From the NCBI RefSeq assembly GCF_019737615.1, contig NZ_JAHKKS010000003.1, forward strand, positions 224,001 to 288,000: a stretch of DNA of 64,000 nucleotides, given 5' to 3'. Made by a program: the position numbers and the translations under genes. Origin of the DNA: Sphingobium xanthum (GTDB taxonomy: Bacteria; Pseudomonadota; Alphaproteobacteria; Sphingomonadales; Sphingomonadaceae). Below the pieces are notes generated by a model. It did no database searches and was not told where the DNA came from. It saw only the letters and a program-made list of their open reading frames with translations. Positions 51,949-61,949 of this stretch are shown piece by piece. Each line of letters begins with the position of its first letter. The first letter of the stretch is position 1.

Positions 51949-54222
51949 CTACCGCGCGATACCACCAGCCGCCAACACGGCCAGCGTGACCAGCTCCGAC
52001 GCCGTCGATGCCATGGCGGCGATCTGCACCGGCTTGGACATGCCGAGCAGGATCGGGCCGATCACCGAATCCCCGCCGAGCTCGCGCAGCAGCTTGGCCG
52101 AGAGATTGGCGGACTGGAGGCCGGGCATCACCAGCACATTGGCCGGGCCGGACAGGCGGCAGAACGGATAGTTGCGCATGACGCGGGGATTGAGCGCGAC
52201 GTCCGGGGCCATCTCGCCCTCGAACTCGAAATCAACCCCGCGCTCGTCGAGCAGGTGAACCGCCTCGCGGATGCCCTCCAGCCAGTTGCCGGAGGGATTG
52301 CCGAATGTCGAATAGCTGAGGAACGCAACACGCGGCTCATGGCCCATGCGGCGCGCGACGGCGGCGGTCTCGATCGCGATGTCGGCCAGCTCCGTCGCGC
52401 TCGGGCGTTCATTGACCGTCGTGTCGGCCATGAACACCGTGTGGCTGCGGCCGACCAGGATGTGCATGCCGAAGCAGGTGCGATCCGACGCGGGGTCGAT
52501 GACCCGGCGCAGCTCGCGCATCGACTGGGCATAGGTGCGCGTCACGCCGGTGATCATCGCGTCCGCCTCGCCCATCTTGAGCAGCAGCGCGCCGAACACA
52601 TTGCGGTCGCGATTGACCATGCGCTCGCAGTCACGGCGGAGGTAGCCGCGACGCTGGAGTCGCTCGTAGAGCATATCGACCATCTTCGGCACCAGCGGAT
52701 GATTGACGCTGTTGTAGAGCTCGAAGCTCTCCGGATCGCGCACGCCGAGCGCGCGAAGCTGGTCGTAGACGTCCTGCCGGCCGACCAGCACGGGAATGCC
52801 ATAGCCGCCGTCGCGGAACTGAATGGCGGCGCGCAGGACCACCTCTTCCTCGGCCTCGGCGAACAGCACACGCTTGGGCGCGGCCTTGGCGCCTTCATAA
52901 GCGAGCGTCAGCACCGAAGTGGTCGGATTAAGGCGGCTCTTGAGGCTATGCCGATAGGCCGCCATGTCCTCGATCGGCCGCTGGGCCACGCCGCTGTCCA
53001 TCGCCGCCTGCGCGACGGCGGCCGGCACGACCTCCATCAGGCGCGGATCGAACGGTGCGGGGATGATGTAATCGGCGCCGAAGCTGTGTTTGGTGCCATA
53101 AGCCAGCGCCACTTCCTCGGGCACCTGCTCGCGCGCCAGCTCGGCGATGGCAGTGGCCGCCGCGATCTTCATCGCCTCGTTGATCGCCGTCGCACGCACG
53201 TCGAGCGCGCCGCGGAAGATGAACGGGAAGCCCAGCACATTGTTGACCTGGTTCGGATAGTCCGAACGGCCCGTGGCGATGATCGCATCGGGCCGCGCGG
53301 CCTTGGCGACCGGGGGCAGGATCTCGGGATCGGGATTGGCCATGGCGAAGATGATCGGCGTGCCGTTCATCTCGGTGATCCACTCGGGCTTGAGCGCATC
53401 CTTGGCCGAGAGGCCGAGGAAGATGTCGGCGCCCTTGAGCGCATCGTGCAGCGTGCGCGCCTCGGTCCGCACGGCGTGGGCGGACTTGAACTGGTCCATG
53501 CCATGGGCACGGCCCTGGTAGATGACGCCCTCGCGATCACACATGATGACGCTCTCGTGCGGGACACCCATCGCCTTTATCAGCTCGGTGCAGGCGATGG
53601 CAGCGGCGCCGGCGCCGTTGACCACGATCTTCGCATTGCGAATGTCGCGCCCCGTGAGGAAGCAGGCATTGATGAGCCCCGCCGCGCAGATGATCGCCGT
53701 GCCATGCTGGTCGTCATGCATGACCGGGATGTTCATGCGCTCCTTGAGCGCCGCCTCGATCATGAAGCACTCAGGCGCCTTGATGTCCTCGAGATTGATG
53801 CCGCCGAAACTGGGCTCGAGCAGCGCTACGGCGTCGATGAAGGCCTGCGGGTCTTCCGTGTTCAGCTCCAGATCGATCGAGTCGACATCGGCAAAGCGCT
53901 TGAAGAGGACAGCCTTGCCTTCCATCACCGGCTTCGACGCCAGCGCGCCGAGATTGCCCAAGCCGAGAATCGCCGTGCCGTTGGAGATGACCGCGACCAG
54001 ATTGCCCTTGGCGGTATAGTCATAGGCCCTGGACGGGTCTTCCGCGATGGCGCGCACCGGCACCGCGACACCGGGGGAATAAGCGAGCGCCAGGTCGCGC
54101 TGCGTCGCCATCGGCTTGGACGCGATGATCTCGATCTTGCCCGGCCGGCCGAAGCTATGGAACAGGAGCGCCTCGCGCTCGGAAAATTCAACAGATGCCT
54201 TGTCGGCAGGCTGATCGCTCAT
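51949..54222 (-). CDS. maeB: NADP-dependent malic enzyme (MaeB type)
   Basis: 757 aa from the ATG at 54222, with AGAGGA upstream. N-terminal malic enzyme domain (LALAYSPGVAVPVRAI, AIICAAGLINACFLTGRDIRNAKIVVNGAGAAAIACTELI) and a C-terminal phosphotransacetylase-like domain (KRVLFAEAEEEVVLRAAIQFRDGGYGIPVLVGR). Converts malate to pyruvate and carbon dioxide with NADP; the PTA-like half is usually regulatory. The reading frame stays open antisense through mutS, but that part is not a gene. Confidence 0.96.
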   Translation of the reverse strand: MSDQPADKASVEFSEREALLFHSFGRPGKIEIIASKPMATQRDLALAYSPGVAVPVRAIAEDPSRAYDYTAKGNLVAVISNGTAILGLGNLGALASKPVMEGKAVLFKRFADVDSIDLELNTEDPQAFIDAVALLEPSFGGINLEDIKAPECFMIEAALKERMNIPVMHDDQHGTAIICAAGLINACFLTGRDIRNAKIVVNGAGAAAIACTELIKAMGVPHESVIMCDREGVIYQGRAHGMDQFKSAHAVRTEARTLHDALKGADIFLGLSAKDALKPEWITEMNGTPIIFAMANPDPEILPPVAKAARPDAIIATGRSDYPNQVNNVLGFPFIFRGALDVRATAINEAMKIAAATAIAELAREQVPEEVALAYGTKHSFGADYIIPAPFDPRLMEVVPAAVAQAAMDSGVAQRPIEDMAAYRHSLKSRLNPTTSVLTLAYEGAKAAPKRVLFAEAEEEVVLRAAIQFRDGGYGIPVLVGRQDVYDQLRALGVRDPESFELYNSVNHPLVPKMVDMLYERLQRRGYLRRDCERMVNRDRNVFGALLLKMGEADAMITGVTRTYAQSMRELRRVIDPASDRTCFGMHILVGRSHTVFMADTTVNERPSATELADIAIETAAVARRMGHEPRVAFLSYSTFGNPSGNWLEGIREAVHLLDERGVDFEFEGEMAPDVALNPRVMRNYPFCRLSGPANVLVMPGLQSANLSAKLLRELGGDSVIGPILLGMSKPVQIAAMASTASELVTLAVLAAGGIAR

Positions 54223-54372
54223 TGGGAGTGGTCCTCTCCGATACAGGCGCAGCCCTAACGACATTCCTGTCCCCTTCACAAGGGGGCAGGGCAGCGTTTC
54301 CTTGGATTGCATCATCCGACGGGACGGGAATGACAGTGGAGGTTGGCTTGATGCCCTGCTAACGCTCGGCTC
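54223..54372. promoter_or_regulatory. Divergent maeB/mutS interval
   Basis: 150 bases between divergent starts. GGGACGGGAATGACAGTGG (54321-54339) resembles the tail of the REP-like sequence at 51911. No clear promoter elements were identified. Confidence 0.35.
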
Positions 54373-57012
54373 GTGAACAGCCCACCCGCTCCGATGGCCA
54401 AAGCCGCCAGCGCCCCCACGCCCATGATGGCCCAGTATCTCGGGCTCAAGGCCGAGGCGGGCGGCGATCTGCTGTTCTATCGCATGGGCGACTTCTTCGA
54501 GCTGTTTTTCGACGACGCGAAGATCGCGAGTCAGGTGCTCGACATCGCACTGACCACGCGCGGCGAGCATCAGGGCGAGGCGATCCCGATGTGCGGCGTG
54601 CCCGTTCACAGCGCCGACGGCTATCTTGCGCGGCTCATCCGGGCGGGGCACCGCGTCGCCATTGCCGAGCAGACCGAGACACCGGAGCAGGCGCGCGCGC
54701 GCCTGGGCTCCAAGGCGCTGGTCGGTCGCGCGATCGTGCGCTTCGTGACGGCCGGCACCTTGACCGAGGATGCGCTGCTCGACAGCCGGCGGGCCAATCT
54801 GCTGGCGGCGATCGGCGAGGCAGGCGGGCAGATCGCCATCGCCGCCGCCGATATCTCGACCGGGCGTCTTGAGGTCGTCGCACTCGAAGGCAGCGGCATC
54901 GAGGCGGAGCTGGCGCGGATCGGCGCGAGCGAAGTCATTGCGCGCCCGGGACTCGCCGAGCGGATCGGCACCGCCCATGCCTTCGAGAGCCGCGGTTTCG
55001 ACAGCGGGCGGGCGGAGACCGACATCTGCCGGCATTTCGGCGTCAAGACGCTCGACAGCTTCGGCACCTTCTCGCGCCCGGAGCTTTCGGCGCTGGGCGG
55101 TCTGCTCGCCTATCTGGAGCATGTCGGTCAGGGGCGGATGCCGTTCCTGGCAGCACCGGTGCGCGCCGGGACGAGCGACCATCTCGCCATCGATCCGGCG
55201 ACGCGCGAGAGCCTCGAGATCGTGCAGACGGCAAGCGGCCAGCGCGCCGGGAGCTTGCTCGCGACGGTCGATCGCACCGTAACGGGCGCGGGCGCGCGCG
55301 CGCTGGCCGCCGATCTCTCTGCGCCGCTGATGGACCGGGCAGTGATCGAGGCGCGGTTCGATCTGGTGCAATGGTTCCATGATGACGGGCCGCTGCGCGA
55401 GGATGTCCGTGCGCGCCTGCGGGCCTTGCCGGACGTTGGCCGCGCTCTCGGCCGTGTCGCCATCGGACGAGGCTCGCCACGCGATCTCGGCCAGTTGCGC
55501 GACGGGCTCGATGCCGCGCGCAGCCTGCGCGAGAAGATCGGCCGCCTGTCCGACCGGCCGGCGCTGCTGGATGTGCTGCTGCCTGCGCTCGACGGTCATG
55601 GTGCGCTGGTCGATCTTCTGTTCAACGCGCTCGTTCCCACCCCGCCGACCGAGACGGCCAATGGCGGCTATATCGCTGACGGTTACGATGCCGCGCTCGA
55701 CGAGCTGCGGCGCTTGGCCGGCGATGGCCGCCGCGCCATTGCCGCTCTGGAAGCGCGCTATCGTGACGAGACCGGCATCGCCGCGCTCAAGATCCGTCAC
55801 AATGGCGTGCTCGGCTATCATGTCGAGGTGCCCGCGCGTCATGCCGATGCGCTGATGGCGCAGGACAGCGGCTTTACACATCGCCAGACGCTGGCCGGCG
55901 TGGTGCGGTTCAACTCGATCGATCTGCACGAAGAGGCCGGGCGCGTCTCGCAGGCCGGTGCGCATGCACTGGCGGCCGAAGCGGCGCATTTCGAGGATCT
56001 GGTGGCGCAGGTCATGGACCGACGCGATGCGATCAGCCGCACGGCCGATGCGCTGGCGCGGATCGATGTGAGCGCGGCACTGGCCGATCGGGCCGTCGAA
56101 AGCGGCTGGGCGCGGCCGCGCTTCAGCGAGTCGCCCATGCTGGAGATTGCGGGCGGGCGTCATCCCGTGGTCGAGGCGGCGCTGGGCAAGAGCGGCACGG
56201 CCTTCGTCGCCAATGACTGCGCCCTGTCCGAACGTGACCGGCTCTGGCTGGTGACCGGGCCGAATATGGGCGGCAAGTCGACTTTCCTGCGGCAGAACGC
56301 GCTGATTGTGATCCTCGCGCAGGCGGGCAGCTTCGTCCCCGCGCGCGCCGCGACGCTTGGGTTGGTCGATCGGCTGTTCAGCCGGGTGGGCGCTTCGGAC
56401 AATCTGGCACGCGGGCGCTCTACCTTCATGGTCGAGATGATCGAGACCGCCGCCATCCTCGCGCAGGCGACGGCGCGCAGCTTCGTCATCCTCGATGAGG
56501 TTGGGCGCGGCACATCGACTTATGACGGCCTCGCCATCGCCTGGGCTGTGGTCGAGGCGATCCATGACGTGAATGCCTGTCGCTGCCTGTTCGCCACGCA
56601 TTATCATGAGCTGACACGGCTGGCGGAGCGGCTCGATGCGCTGTCGCTGCATCATGTCCGCGCGCGGGAATGGAATGGCGACCTGGTCCTGCTGCATGAG
56701 CTGGCGAAAGGGCCGGCCGACCGCAGCTACGGTATCGCTGTGGCGCGGCTTGCGGGGCTTTCGCCGGCGGTTCTGGCACGCGCCAAGTCCGTTCTCGCCA
56801 AGCTGGAGGCCGGCAAGGCGCAGACCGGCGGGATCGCGGCGGGCCTCGACGATCTGCCCCTGTTCGCCGCCACGCTGACCGCCGAGCCGGAAAAGGCGGC
56901 TGATCCGCTGAGAGAAAAACTTGCCGCCATCGATGCGGACAGCCTCTCGCCACGCGACGCGCTCGACCTTATCTATGCGCTCAAGCTTTTGTCAGACTCT
57001 GGCCCTATATAG
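54373..57012 (+). CDS. mutS: DNA mismatch repair protein MutS
   Basis: 879 aa from a GTG at 54373; ATGs at 54394 and 54424 are alternatives and none has a clear ribosome-binding site. Mismatch-recognition motif LLFYRMGDFFELFFDDA, connector/core/clamp domains, and the ATPase with Walker A GPNMGGKSTFLRQ (~629), FMVEMIETAAIL, DEVGRGTSTYDG and FATHYHELT. Binds mispaired DNA and recruits MutL. glnD starts 6 bases after the stop, so the genes are co-transcribed. Confidence 0.97.
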   Translation: MNSPPAPMAKAASAPTPMMAQYLGLKAEAGGDLLFYRMGDFFELFFDDAKIASQVLDIALTTRGEHQGEAIPMCGVPVHSADGYLARLIRAGHRVAIAEQTETPEQARARLGSKALVGRAIVRFVTAGTLTEDALLDSRRANLLAAIGEAGGQIAIAAADISTGRLEVVALEGSGIEAELARIGASEVIARPGLAERIGTAHAFESRGFDSGRAETDICRHFGVKTLDSFGTFSRPELSALGGLLAYLEHVGQGRMPFLAAPVRAGTSDHLAIDPATRESLEIVQTASGQRAGSLLATVDRTVTGAGARALAADLSAPLMDRAVIEARFDLVQWFHDDGPLREDVRARLRALPDVGRALGRVAIGRGSPRDLGQLRDGLDAARSLREKIGRLSDRPALLDVLLPALDGHGALVDLLFNALVPTPPTETANGGYIADGYDAALDELRRLAGDGRRAIAALEARYRDETGIAALKIRHNGVLGYHVEVPARHADALMAQDSGFTHRQTLAGVVRFNSIDLHEEAGRVSQAGAHALAAEAAHFEDLVAQVMDRRDAISRTADALARIDVSAALADRAVESGWARPRFSESPMLEIAGGRHPVVEAALGKSGTAFVANDCALSERDRLWLVTGPNMGGKSTFLRQNALIVILAQAGSFVPARAATLGLVDRLFSRVGASDNLARGRSTFMVEMIETAAILAQATARSFVILDEVGRGTSTYDGLAIAWAVVEAIHDVNACRCLFATHYHELTRLAERLDALSLHHVRAREWNGDLVLLHELAKGPADRSYGIAVARLAGLSPAVLARAKSVLAKLEAGKAQTGGIAAGLDDLPLFAATLTAEPEKAADPLREKLAAIDADSLSPRDALDLIYALKLLSDSGPI

Positions 57013-57018
57013 ACGCCG

Positions 57019-59796
57019 ATGAACAAGGTTCCCGATATCCTCCCCGGCCGGCGTGCGATCATCGATCGCCGCGCCCTTGCGGACGCGCTCAACGCGGAGC
57101 TGGCCGCGCTGACCGATGTCGCGGCGCGGCGCCAGACGATCGTCGCGGCACTGCGGACGGCCCTCTCGGAGGGACGCGAGGAAGTCTCGCGGCGGCTCGC
57201 GGCTAATCCGACACGCGGGCGCGATGCGGTGACGGCGCAGGCCTTCCTGATGGACCAGATCATCCGTCTGCTGTTCGACGCGACGATCACGCACCTCTAT
57301 CCGATCAGCAACCCGACCGCTTCAGAACGCCTGACCCTGATTGCCGTAGGTGGTTACGGGCGTGGCGAAATGGCGCCCTATAGCGACGTCGATATCGGGT
57401 TCATCACCCCCTACAAGCCGACCGAGTGGACCGAGCAGGTCATCGAATCCATGCTCTATGCGCTGTGGGATCTCGGACTCAAGATCGGCCATTCGAGCCG
57501 ATCGATCGACGAGACCATGCGCATGGCCAAAGCGGATCTCACCATCCGTACCGCGCTGCTCGAGGCCCGCTTCATCTGGGGCGATCGGGGCGTCTATGAA
57601 GAGTGCGTCGCCCGCTTCGACAAGGACATCATGCAGGGCACGGCCCGCACCTTCGTTGCCGAGAAGCTGGCCGAGCGCGACGCCCGGCACAAGCAGATGG
57701 GCGACAGCCGCTATGTCGTCGAGCCCAATGTGAAGGAAGGCAAGGGCGGCCTGCGCGACCTGCACACGCTGTTCTGGATCGGCAAATATGTCCACCGCGT
57801 GCGCTCGGTGTCCGAACTGGTCGGCGTCGGCCTGCTGACGCGCGCGGAACTGTCGCAGTTCCAGCGCGCCGAGAACTTCCTATGGGCCGTGCGCTGCCAC
57901 ATGCACGAGGTCTCGCGCCGCGCCGAGGACCGGCTGACATTCGACCTGCAGATCGAGGTCGCCCGGCGCATGGGCTTTACCGAGAAGCGCGGCCGCTCCT
58001 CGGTCGAGCGTTTCATGCATCTCTATTTCCTGATGGCGAAGACCGTCGGCGACCTGACCGGCGTCTTCCTCGCCCATCTGGACGATGCCATGGCCAGCAA
58101 GGGCCGGCGCTACATTGCCTCGATTTTCTCGCGGCCCAAGAAGCTCGACGGCTTCGTGCTCGATCGCGGGCGGATCACCATTCCGGGAGACGACTTCTTC
58201 CGCGAGAAGCCGGTGCGGATGATCGAGATCTTCGCGCTGGCGGACAAGCACGATCTCCAGATCCACCCCAATGCCATGCGCGCGCTCAATCGCGATGCGG
58301 TGCTGATCGACCGGCGCGTGCGCGACGATCCGGAAGCCAATGCGCTGTTCATGAGCGTGCTGACCTCGCCGCGCGATCCGGAAAAGGTGCTGCGCTGGAT
58401 GAACGAGGCGGGCACGTTCGGCCGCTTCGTGCCGGACTTCGGCCGTGTCGTCGCGCAGATGCAGTTCGACATGTATCACCACTACACGGTCGATGAGCAT
58501 ACGATCCGTGCGATCGGCCTGCTCGCGAAGATCGAGAAGGGCGAATTCAAGGCGGACCATCCGCTAGGCAGCGCGATCATCGGAAAGATCGTCTCGCGAC
58601 GGGTTCTCTACGTCTCCGTGCTGCTGCACGACATCGCCAAGGGGCGCGGTGGGGATCATTCGATCCTGGGCGCCGAGATCGCCGAAACGCTCTGCCCGCG
58701 CCTCGGCATGAGCGCGGCCGAGACCGAAACCGTCGCCTGGCTGGTGCGCTATCATCTGCTGATGTCGGCGACCGCCTTCAAGCGCGATCTGTCCGACTAC
58801 AAGACGATCCTGGACTTCGCCGAAGTTGTGCAGAGTCCCGAGCGGTTGCGGCTGCTGCTGCTGCTGACCGTGGTCGATATCCGCGCGGTCGGCCCAGGCG
58901 TCTGGAACAGCTGGAAGCGCCAGCTCCTGACCGAATTGTACGACTCGGCCGAGGAGGTCGTCCGTCCCGGCCATAAGCAGCGCGGGCGACAGGAGCGGAT
59001 CGAGGCCAAGCGCGTGGTGCTGAACGAACGGCTGGGCATCGATGCCAAGGCGTTCGCCAAGCTGGTGAAGCGCTTCCCGGACTCATACTGGATCGCCGAG
59101 CCTGATCATATTCTGGAGCGCAATGCCCATCACCTGCTGGCGGCGGGCAGCTCCGATCTCTCGATCGATGCGCAGCCCTATCCCGAGCGCGGCGCCACTT
59201 TGGTCACCGTCTATGCGGCGGACCATCCCGGCCTGTTCTACCGGATCGCCGGCGCCATTCATCTGGCCGGCGGCAACATCATCGACGCGCGCATCCACAC
59301 GCTCAAGGACGGGAGCGCCCTCGACAATTTCCTGGTGCAGGATCCGCTCGGCGGTCGCTTCGACGCGCCCGAGCAGTTGCAGCGCATCAAAACCTATATC
59401 GAGGATGCGCTCACCAACCGGCAGAAGCTGATGACCAAGCTCGACCAGCGCCCGCTCTCGCGCACGCGGGCCGAGGCGTTCGAGGTCGTGCCGCAAGTGC
59501 TGATCGACAACAAGGCATCGAACCGCTTCACCGTCATCGAAGTGGCGGCGCGCGACCGTCCCGCGTTGCTGCTCAGCCTCGCCTTCGCCCTGTTCCAGTC
59601 CAAGACCATGGTCCACAGCGCCCATGTCGCCACTTATGGCGAGCGGGCCGTCGACACTTTCTACGTGACCGACCTGCTTGGCGGGAAACTGGAGAGCAAG
59701 GCGCGTCTGGCAACGCTGGAGCGACGTTTGGTGGAGGCGGCGACCAACACGGCGGGCGAACTGCTCGACGCGCGCACCTTCGCCATATCGAGCTGA
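57019..59796 (+). CDS. glnD: PII uridylyltransferase/uridylyl-removing enzyme GlnD
   Basis: 925 aa. Nucleotidyltransferase motif GGYGRGEMAPYSDVDIGF with Asp123 and Asp125, the GlnD linker region (EPNVKEGKGGLRDLHTLFWI), HD hydrolase motif LLHDIAKGRGGDHS, then two ACT domains near the C-terminus (ERGATLVTVYAADHPGLFYRIAGAIHLAGG; FTVIEVAARDRPALLLSLAFALF). Senses glutamine and controls PII modification in nitrogen regulation. Full length. Confidence 0.97.
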   Translation: MNKVPDILPGRRAIIDRRALADALNAELAALTDVAARRQTIVAALRTALSEGREEVSRRLAANPTRGRDAVTAQAFLMDQIIRLLFDATITHLYPISNPTASERLTLIAVGGYGRGEMAPYSDVDIGFITPYKPTEWTEQVIESMLYALWDLGLKIGHSSRSIDETMRMAKADLTIRTALLEARFIWGDRGVYEECVARFDKDIMQGTARTFVAEKLAERDARHKQMGDSRYVVEPNVKEGKGGLRDLHTLFWIGKYVHRVRSVSELVGVGLLTRAELSQFQRAENFLWAVRCHMHEVSRRAEDRLTFDLQIEVARRMGFTEKRGRSSVERFMHLYFLMAKTVGDLTGVFLAHLDDAMASKGRRYIASIFSRPKKLDGFVLDRGRITIPGDDFFREKPVRMIEIFALADKHDLQIHPNAMRALNRDAVLIDRRVRDDPEANALFMSVLTSPRDPEKVLRWMNEAGTFGRFVPDFGRVVAQMQFDMYHHYTVDEHTIRAIGLLAKIEKGEFKADHPLGSAIIGKIVSRRVLYVSVLLHDIAKGRGGDHSILGAEIAETLCPRLGMSAAETETVAWLVRYHLLMSATAFKRDLSDYKTILDFAEVVQSPERLRLLLLLTVVDIRAVGPGVWNSWKRQLLTELYDSAEEVVRPGHKQRGRQERIEAKRVVLNERLGIDAKAFAKLVKRFPDSYWIAEPDHILERNAHHLLAAGSSDLSIDAQPYPERGATLVTVYAADHPGLFYRIAGAIHLAGGNIIDARIHTLKDGSALDNFLVQDPLGGRFDAPEQLQRIKTYIEDALTNRQKLMTKLDQRPLSRTRAEAFEVVPQVLIDNKASNRFTVIEVAARDRPALLLSLAFALFQSKTMVHSAHVATYGERAVDTFYVTDLLGGKLESKARLATLERRLVEAATNTAGELLDARTFAISS

Positions 59797-59985
59797 ATTC
59801 GGGCAGAGCCGTGAAGGAAGCGCCGTCCTACGACCCGGCTTCACGGCACCCGGACCGGGTTCCTTCTCGCGTCCGGAAATCCCTCCCGGCCCCCCGGTGC
59901 CGAAGCGGAAAACCATGCGCGATAGTGTGACCTCAGTGTGACCTTTCGCCACCGGGATCGCAGGCGACCGCAGGGCGGTCTTGGC

Positions 59986-60555
59986 TCAGCTCCGGAAATT
60001 GCCCGGATAAGCGACGTCCTCGCGCGGCTTGCGGCCGCTCACGATCTCGCGGGCGCGCAGCGCCTCGGACAGGTTCGCGGGGTCGCCCATGCGACCGATC
60101 GCAATCGCGGCCTCCAGCTTGAAGCTGTCCGGCACGCCCAAGCTCTCGGCCGCCGCCTGGAAGTCCACACCGGCCATGCCGTGCGTGTGATAGCCGAGCA
60201 TCAGGGCCTGCATCGCCAGCATGCCCCAGGCCGCACCGGCATCGAAGCTGTGCGTGCCGCTTGGTCCGCGTTCGCCCATGAAGCGGTCGGAGGCGATGTA
60301 GATGAGTACTGACGCATGCTCCGCCCAGATCCGGTTACCCGGCACGAGGAAGGAGAGGAAACGCTCCCAGTTCTCGTCGCCGCGCCGGGCATAGAGCAGC
60401 CGCCAGGGCTGGTGGTTCATCGCCGAGGGCGCGAAACGCGCGGCGTCGAGGATCGTCTGAAGATCGTCCTCCGGCAGGTCCGACGCATCGAACGCGCGGG
60501 GCGACCAGCGATCGAGGAACAGGGGATCGAGCTTGGTGTCGGTCGTGCGCGTCAT
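59986..60555 (-). CDS. Nitroreductase family protein
   Basis: 189 aa. FMN-binding nitroreductase fold: RWSPRAFDASDLPEDDLQTILDAARFAPSAMNHQPWRLLYA, GAAWGMLAMQALMLGYHTHGMAGVD and a C-terminal AIGRMGDP. Would reduce nitro compounds or quinones with NAD(P)H; the true substrate is unknown. A malonic-semialdehyde or enoate reductase-like role is possible. Same strand as the Usp gene upstream, 111 bases apart, so possibly part of the same FNR-controlled transcript. Confidence 0.9.
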   Translation of the reverse strand: MTRTTDTKLDPLFLDRWSPRAFDASDLPEDDLQTILDAARFAPSAMNHQPWRLLYARRGDENWERFLSFLVPGNRIWAEHASVLIYIASDRFMGERGPSGTHSFDAGAAWGMLAMQALMLGYHTHGMAGVDFQAAAESLGVPDSFKLEAAIAIGRMGDPANLSEALRAREIVSGRKPREDVAYPGNFRS

Positions 60556-60666
60556 GGGCGGCTCCAGGAAAGGGGTCCGCCATGCATAGACAAGCCCCGC
60601 TCCGATGCCAGCCCCGACCGGAAGCTTGCCTTGCCTCGCTTATGCTCGACGCGACCGCCGAGTCCC

Positions 60667-61464
60667 TCAGTGCGAAAGCAACAGCGGGATCGGCGACTTG
60701 GCGAGCAGGGTCTTGCTCGCCCCGCCGAACAGCTGCTCGCGCAGCCGGCTGTGACCATAACTCCCCATGGCGCACCAGGCCGCGCCGGAGTTGTGCAGCG
60801 CATCGAGCAACTGAGCGCTCACATCGCCGGTCTTGGGCAGCGTGCGCGCGGTGGCCCTGCAGCCATGGCGGGCGAGATAGGCGGCGACCTCATTGGGATT
60901 GCCATCGCCGTCTTCCTGACCGATCGTCAGGACCTCGACCTCGCTGGCACGTTTGAGCAGCGGCACGGCTGCGCGGACGGCTGCGTCGGCGGCAGCGCCG
61001 CCATTCCAGATGACCAGAGCCTTGCCGAAGAGGTCGATGCGCCGCTGATCGGTGGGCACCAGCAGGACCGGCGCGGAGGTGAGCTCGGCGAGGCGCGCGG
61101 CGGTGTCGCCCGATTCGCTCATGTCGCCCACGCCCTGCTTGCCGACGACGATAAGATCGACGAGGCGGGCATTGTCGGTGATCGCCACGTCCGAGTGACT
61201 GAGGACGCGCGCCCATTCATAGCTCACGTCTTCCTGAGAGAGGCGCTGCTCGAGACGGGTGACGTTGTTGTCCTCGCGCTCGCGCTCGTCGATCAGCAGC
61301 ACGCCGACTCCGCCGCCGACGCCGAATCCATCGGCCATCACAGGCATCGGCACAACATCGAGGCACACCAGATGCCCCTCGACCGCCCGGACGATATCGA
61401 GCGCGCACTGGAGCCGCGCCTCCTGGCAAACGTCGTCGTGGATCAGGACCATGATCGTCTTCAT
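60667..61464 (-). CDS. Tandem universal stress protein
   Basis: 265 aa from the ATG at 61464, with AGAGGAAA 6 bases upstream. Two Usp domains: the first starts [23 protein letters not shown], the second ends [32 protein letters not shown], which keeps the ATP-binding G-x2-G-x9-G-(S/T) motif. Tandem Usp proteins often accompany low-oxygen or stress responses. A perfect FNR/Anr box lies upstream, which supports oxygen control here. Confidence 0.93.
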   Translation of the reverse strand: MKTIMVLIHDDVCQEARLQCALDIVRAVEGHLVCLDVVPMPVMADGFGVGGGVGVLLIDEREREDNNVTRLEQRLSQEDVSYEWARVLSHSDVAITDNARLVDLIVVGKQGVGDMSESGDTAARLAELTSAPVLLVPTDQRRIDLFGKALVIWNGGAAADAAVRAAVPLLKRASEVEVLTIGQEDGDGNPNEVAAYLARHGCRATARTLPKTGDVSAQLLDALHNSGAAWCAMGSYGHSRLREQLFGGASKTLLAKSPIPLLLSH

Positions 61465-61511
61465 TGCCGTTTCCTCTCTTGCGTCGCTGGCGGGCACGGC
61501 CCGCGCTTTCC

Positions 61512-61560
61512 TCATCGCATATTGTCGCCAGGCCAGCGAGTTTTCCTTGATGCGGATCAA
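61512..61560 (-). promoter_or_regulatory. FNR/Anr/FixK-type box and promoter upstream of the Usp gene
   Basis: TTGAT-GCGG-ATCAA (61547-61560) is a perfect match to the FNR/Anr consensus TTGAT-N4-ATCAA. On the minus strand a CAATAT -10 candidate (61524-61519) would start transcription near 61512, placing the box centre at about -41.5, the class II activator position. The -10 assignment is by eye. Confidence 0.7.
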
Positions 61561-61600
61561 GAAGCAGCGGGCATTTTCCCTTGCTTTGCGCAGCCTGTCT

Positions 61601-61606
61601 TACTAT
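61601..61606 (+). promoter_or_regulatory. Possible -10 element of the rpmI-rplT leader
   Basis: TACTAT followed by AGG lies 127 bases before rpmI on the plus strand. No well-spaced -35 hexamer is visible, so this is only a candidate. The remaining ~120 bases form the rpmI leader; I see no clear attenuator or pseudoknot by eye. Confidence 0.3.
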
Positions 61607-61732
61607 AGGCGCGCGCTTCCATGCACCCATGGAGCAATCAGGGACGGGCCGGCCAGTAGGGCTGCCGTGTTCGTCCGCAAACGTCTGCGGGCCGTTTTCG
61701 AGCGGTTTCGCGCCAAAGACAAGGAGACGAAA

Positions 61733-61936
61733 ATGCCCAAGCTCAAGACCAAGAGCGGTGTGAAGAAGCGCTTTAAGTTCACCGCTACCGGCAAGGTCAA
61801 GCATGGTGTGGCCGGCAAGCGCCACCGCCTGATCTCGCACAACGCGAAATATATCCGCCAGAACCGCGGCACCGAAGTGCTGTCGGATGCTGATGTCGCC
61901 CATGTGCGCCTCTGGGCGCCCTACGGCCTGAAGTAA
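61733..61936 (+). CDS. rpmI: Ribosomal protein bL35
   Basis: 67 aa: [20 protein letters not shown]..., the standard basic L35 sequence, ending [15 protein letters not shown] lies 7 bases before the ATG. Component of the 50S subunit. rplT follows 13 bases on. infC is not adjacent, as is usual in alphaproteobacteria. Confidence 0.98.
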   Translation: MPKLKTKSGVKKRFKFTATGKVKHGVAGKRHRLISHNAKYIRQNRGTEVLSDADVAHVRLWAPYGLK

Positions 61937-61949
61937 GGAGTAGAGCGAC

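Noticed and set aside
54223-56697. Very long minus-strand open frame continuing upstream of maeB
   Set aside because: It is antisense to mutS, which has all its motifs. High GC keeps antisense frames open; the maeB start at 54222 has a ribosome-binding site.
59833-59860. ACCCGG / CCGGGT stem after glnD as a terminator
   Set aside because: Only 6 bp with a 16-base loop and no T tract.
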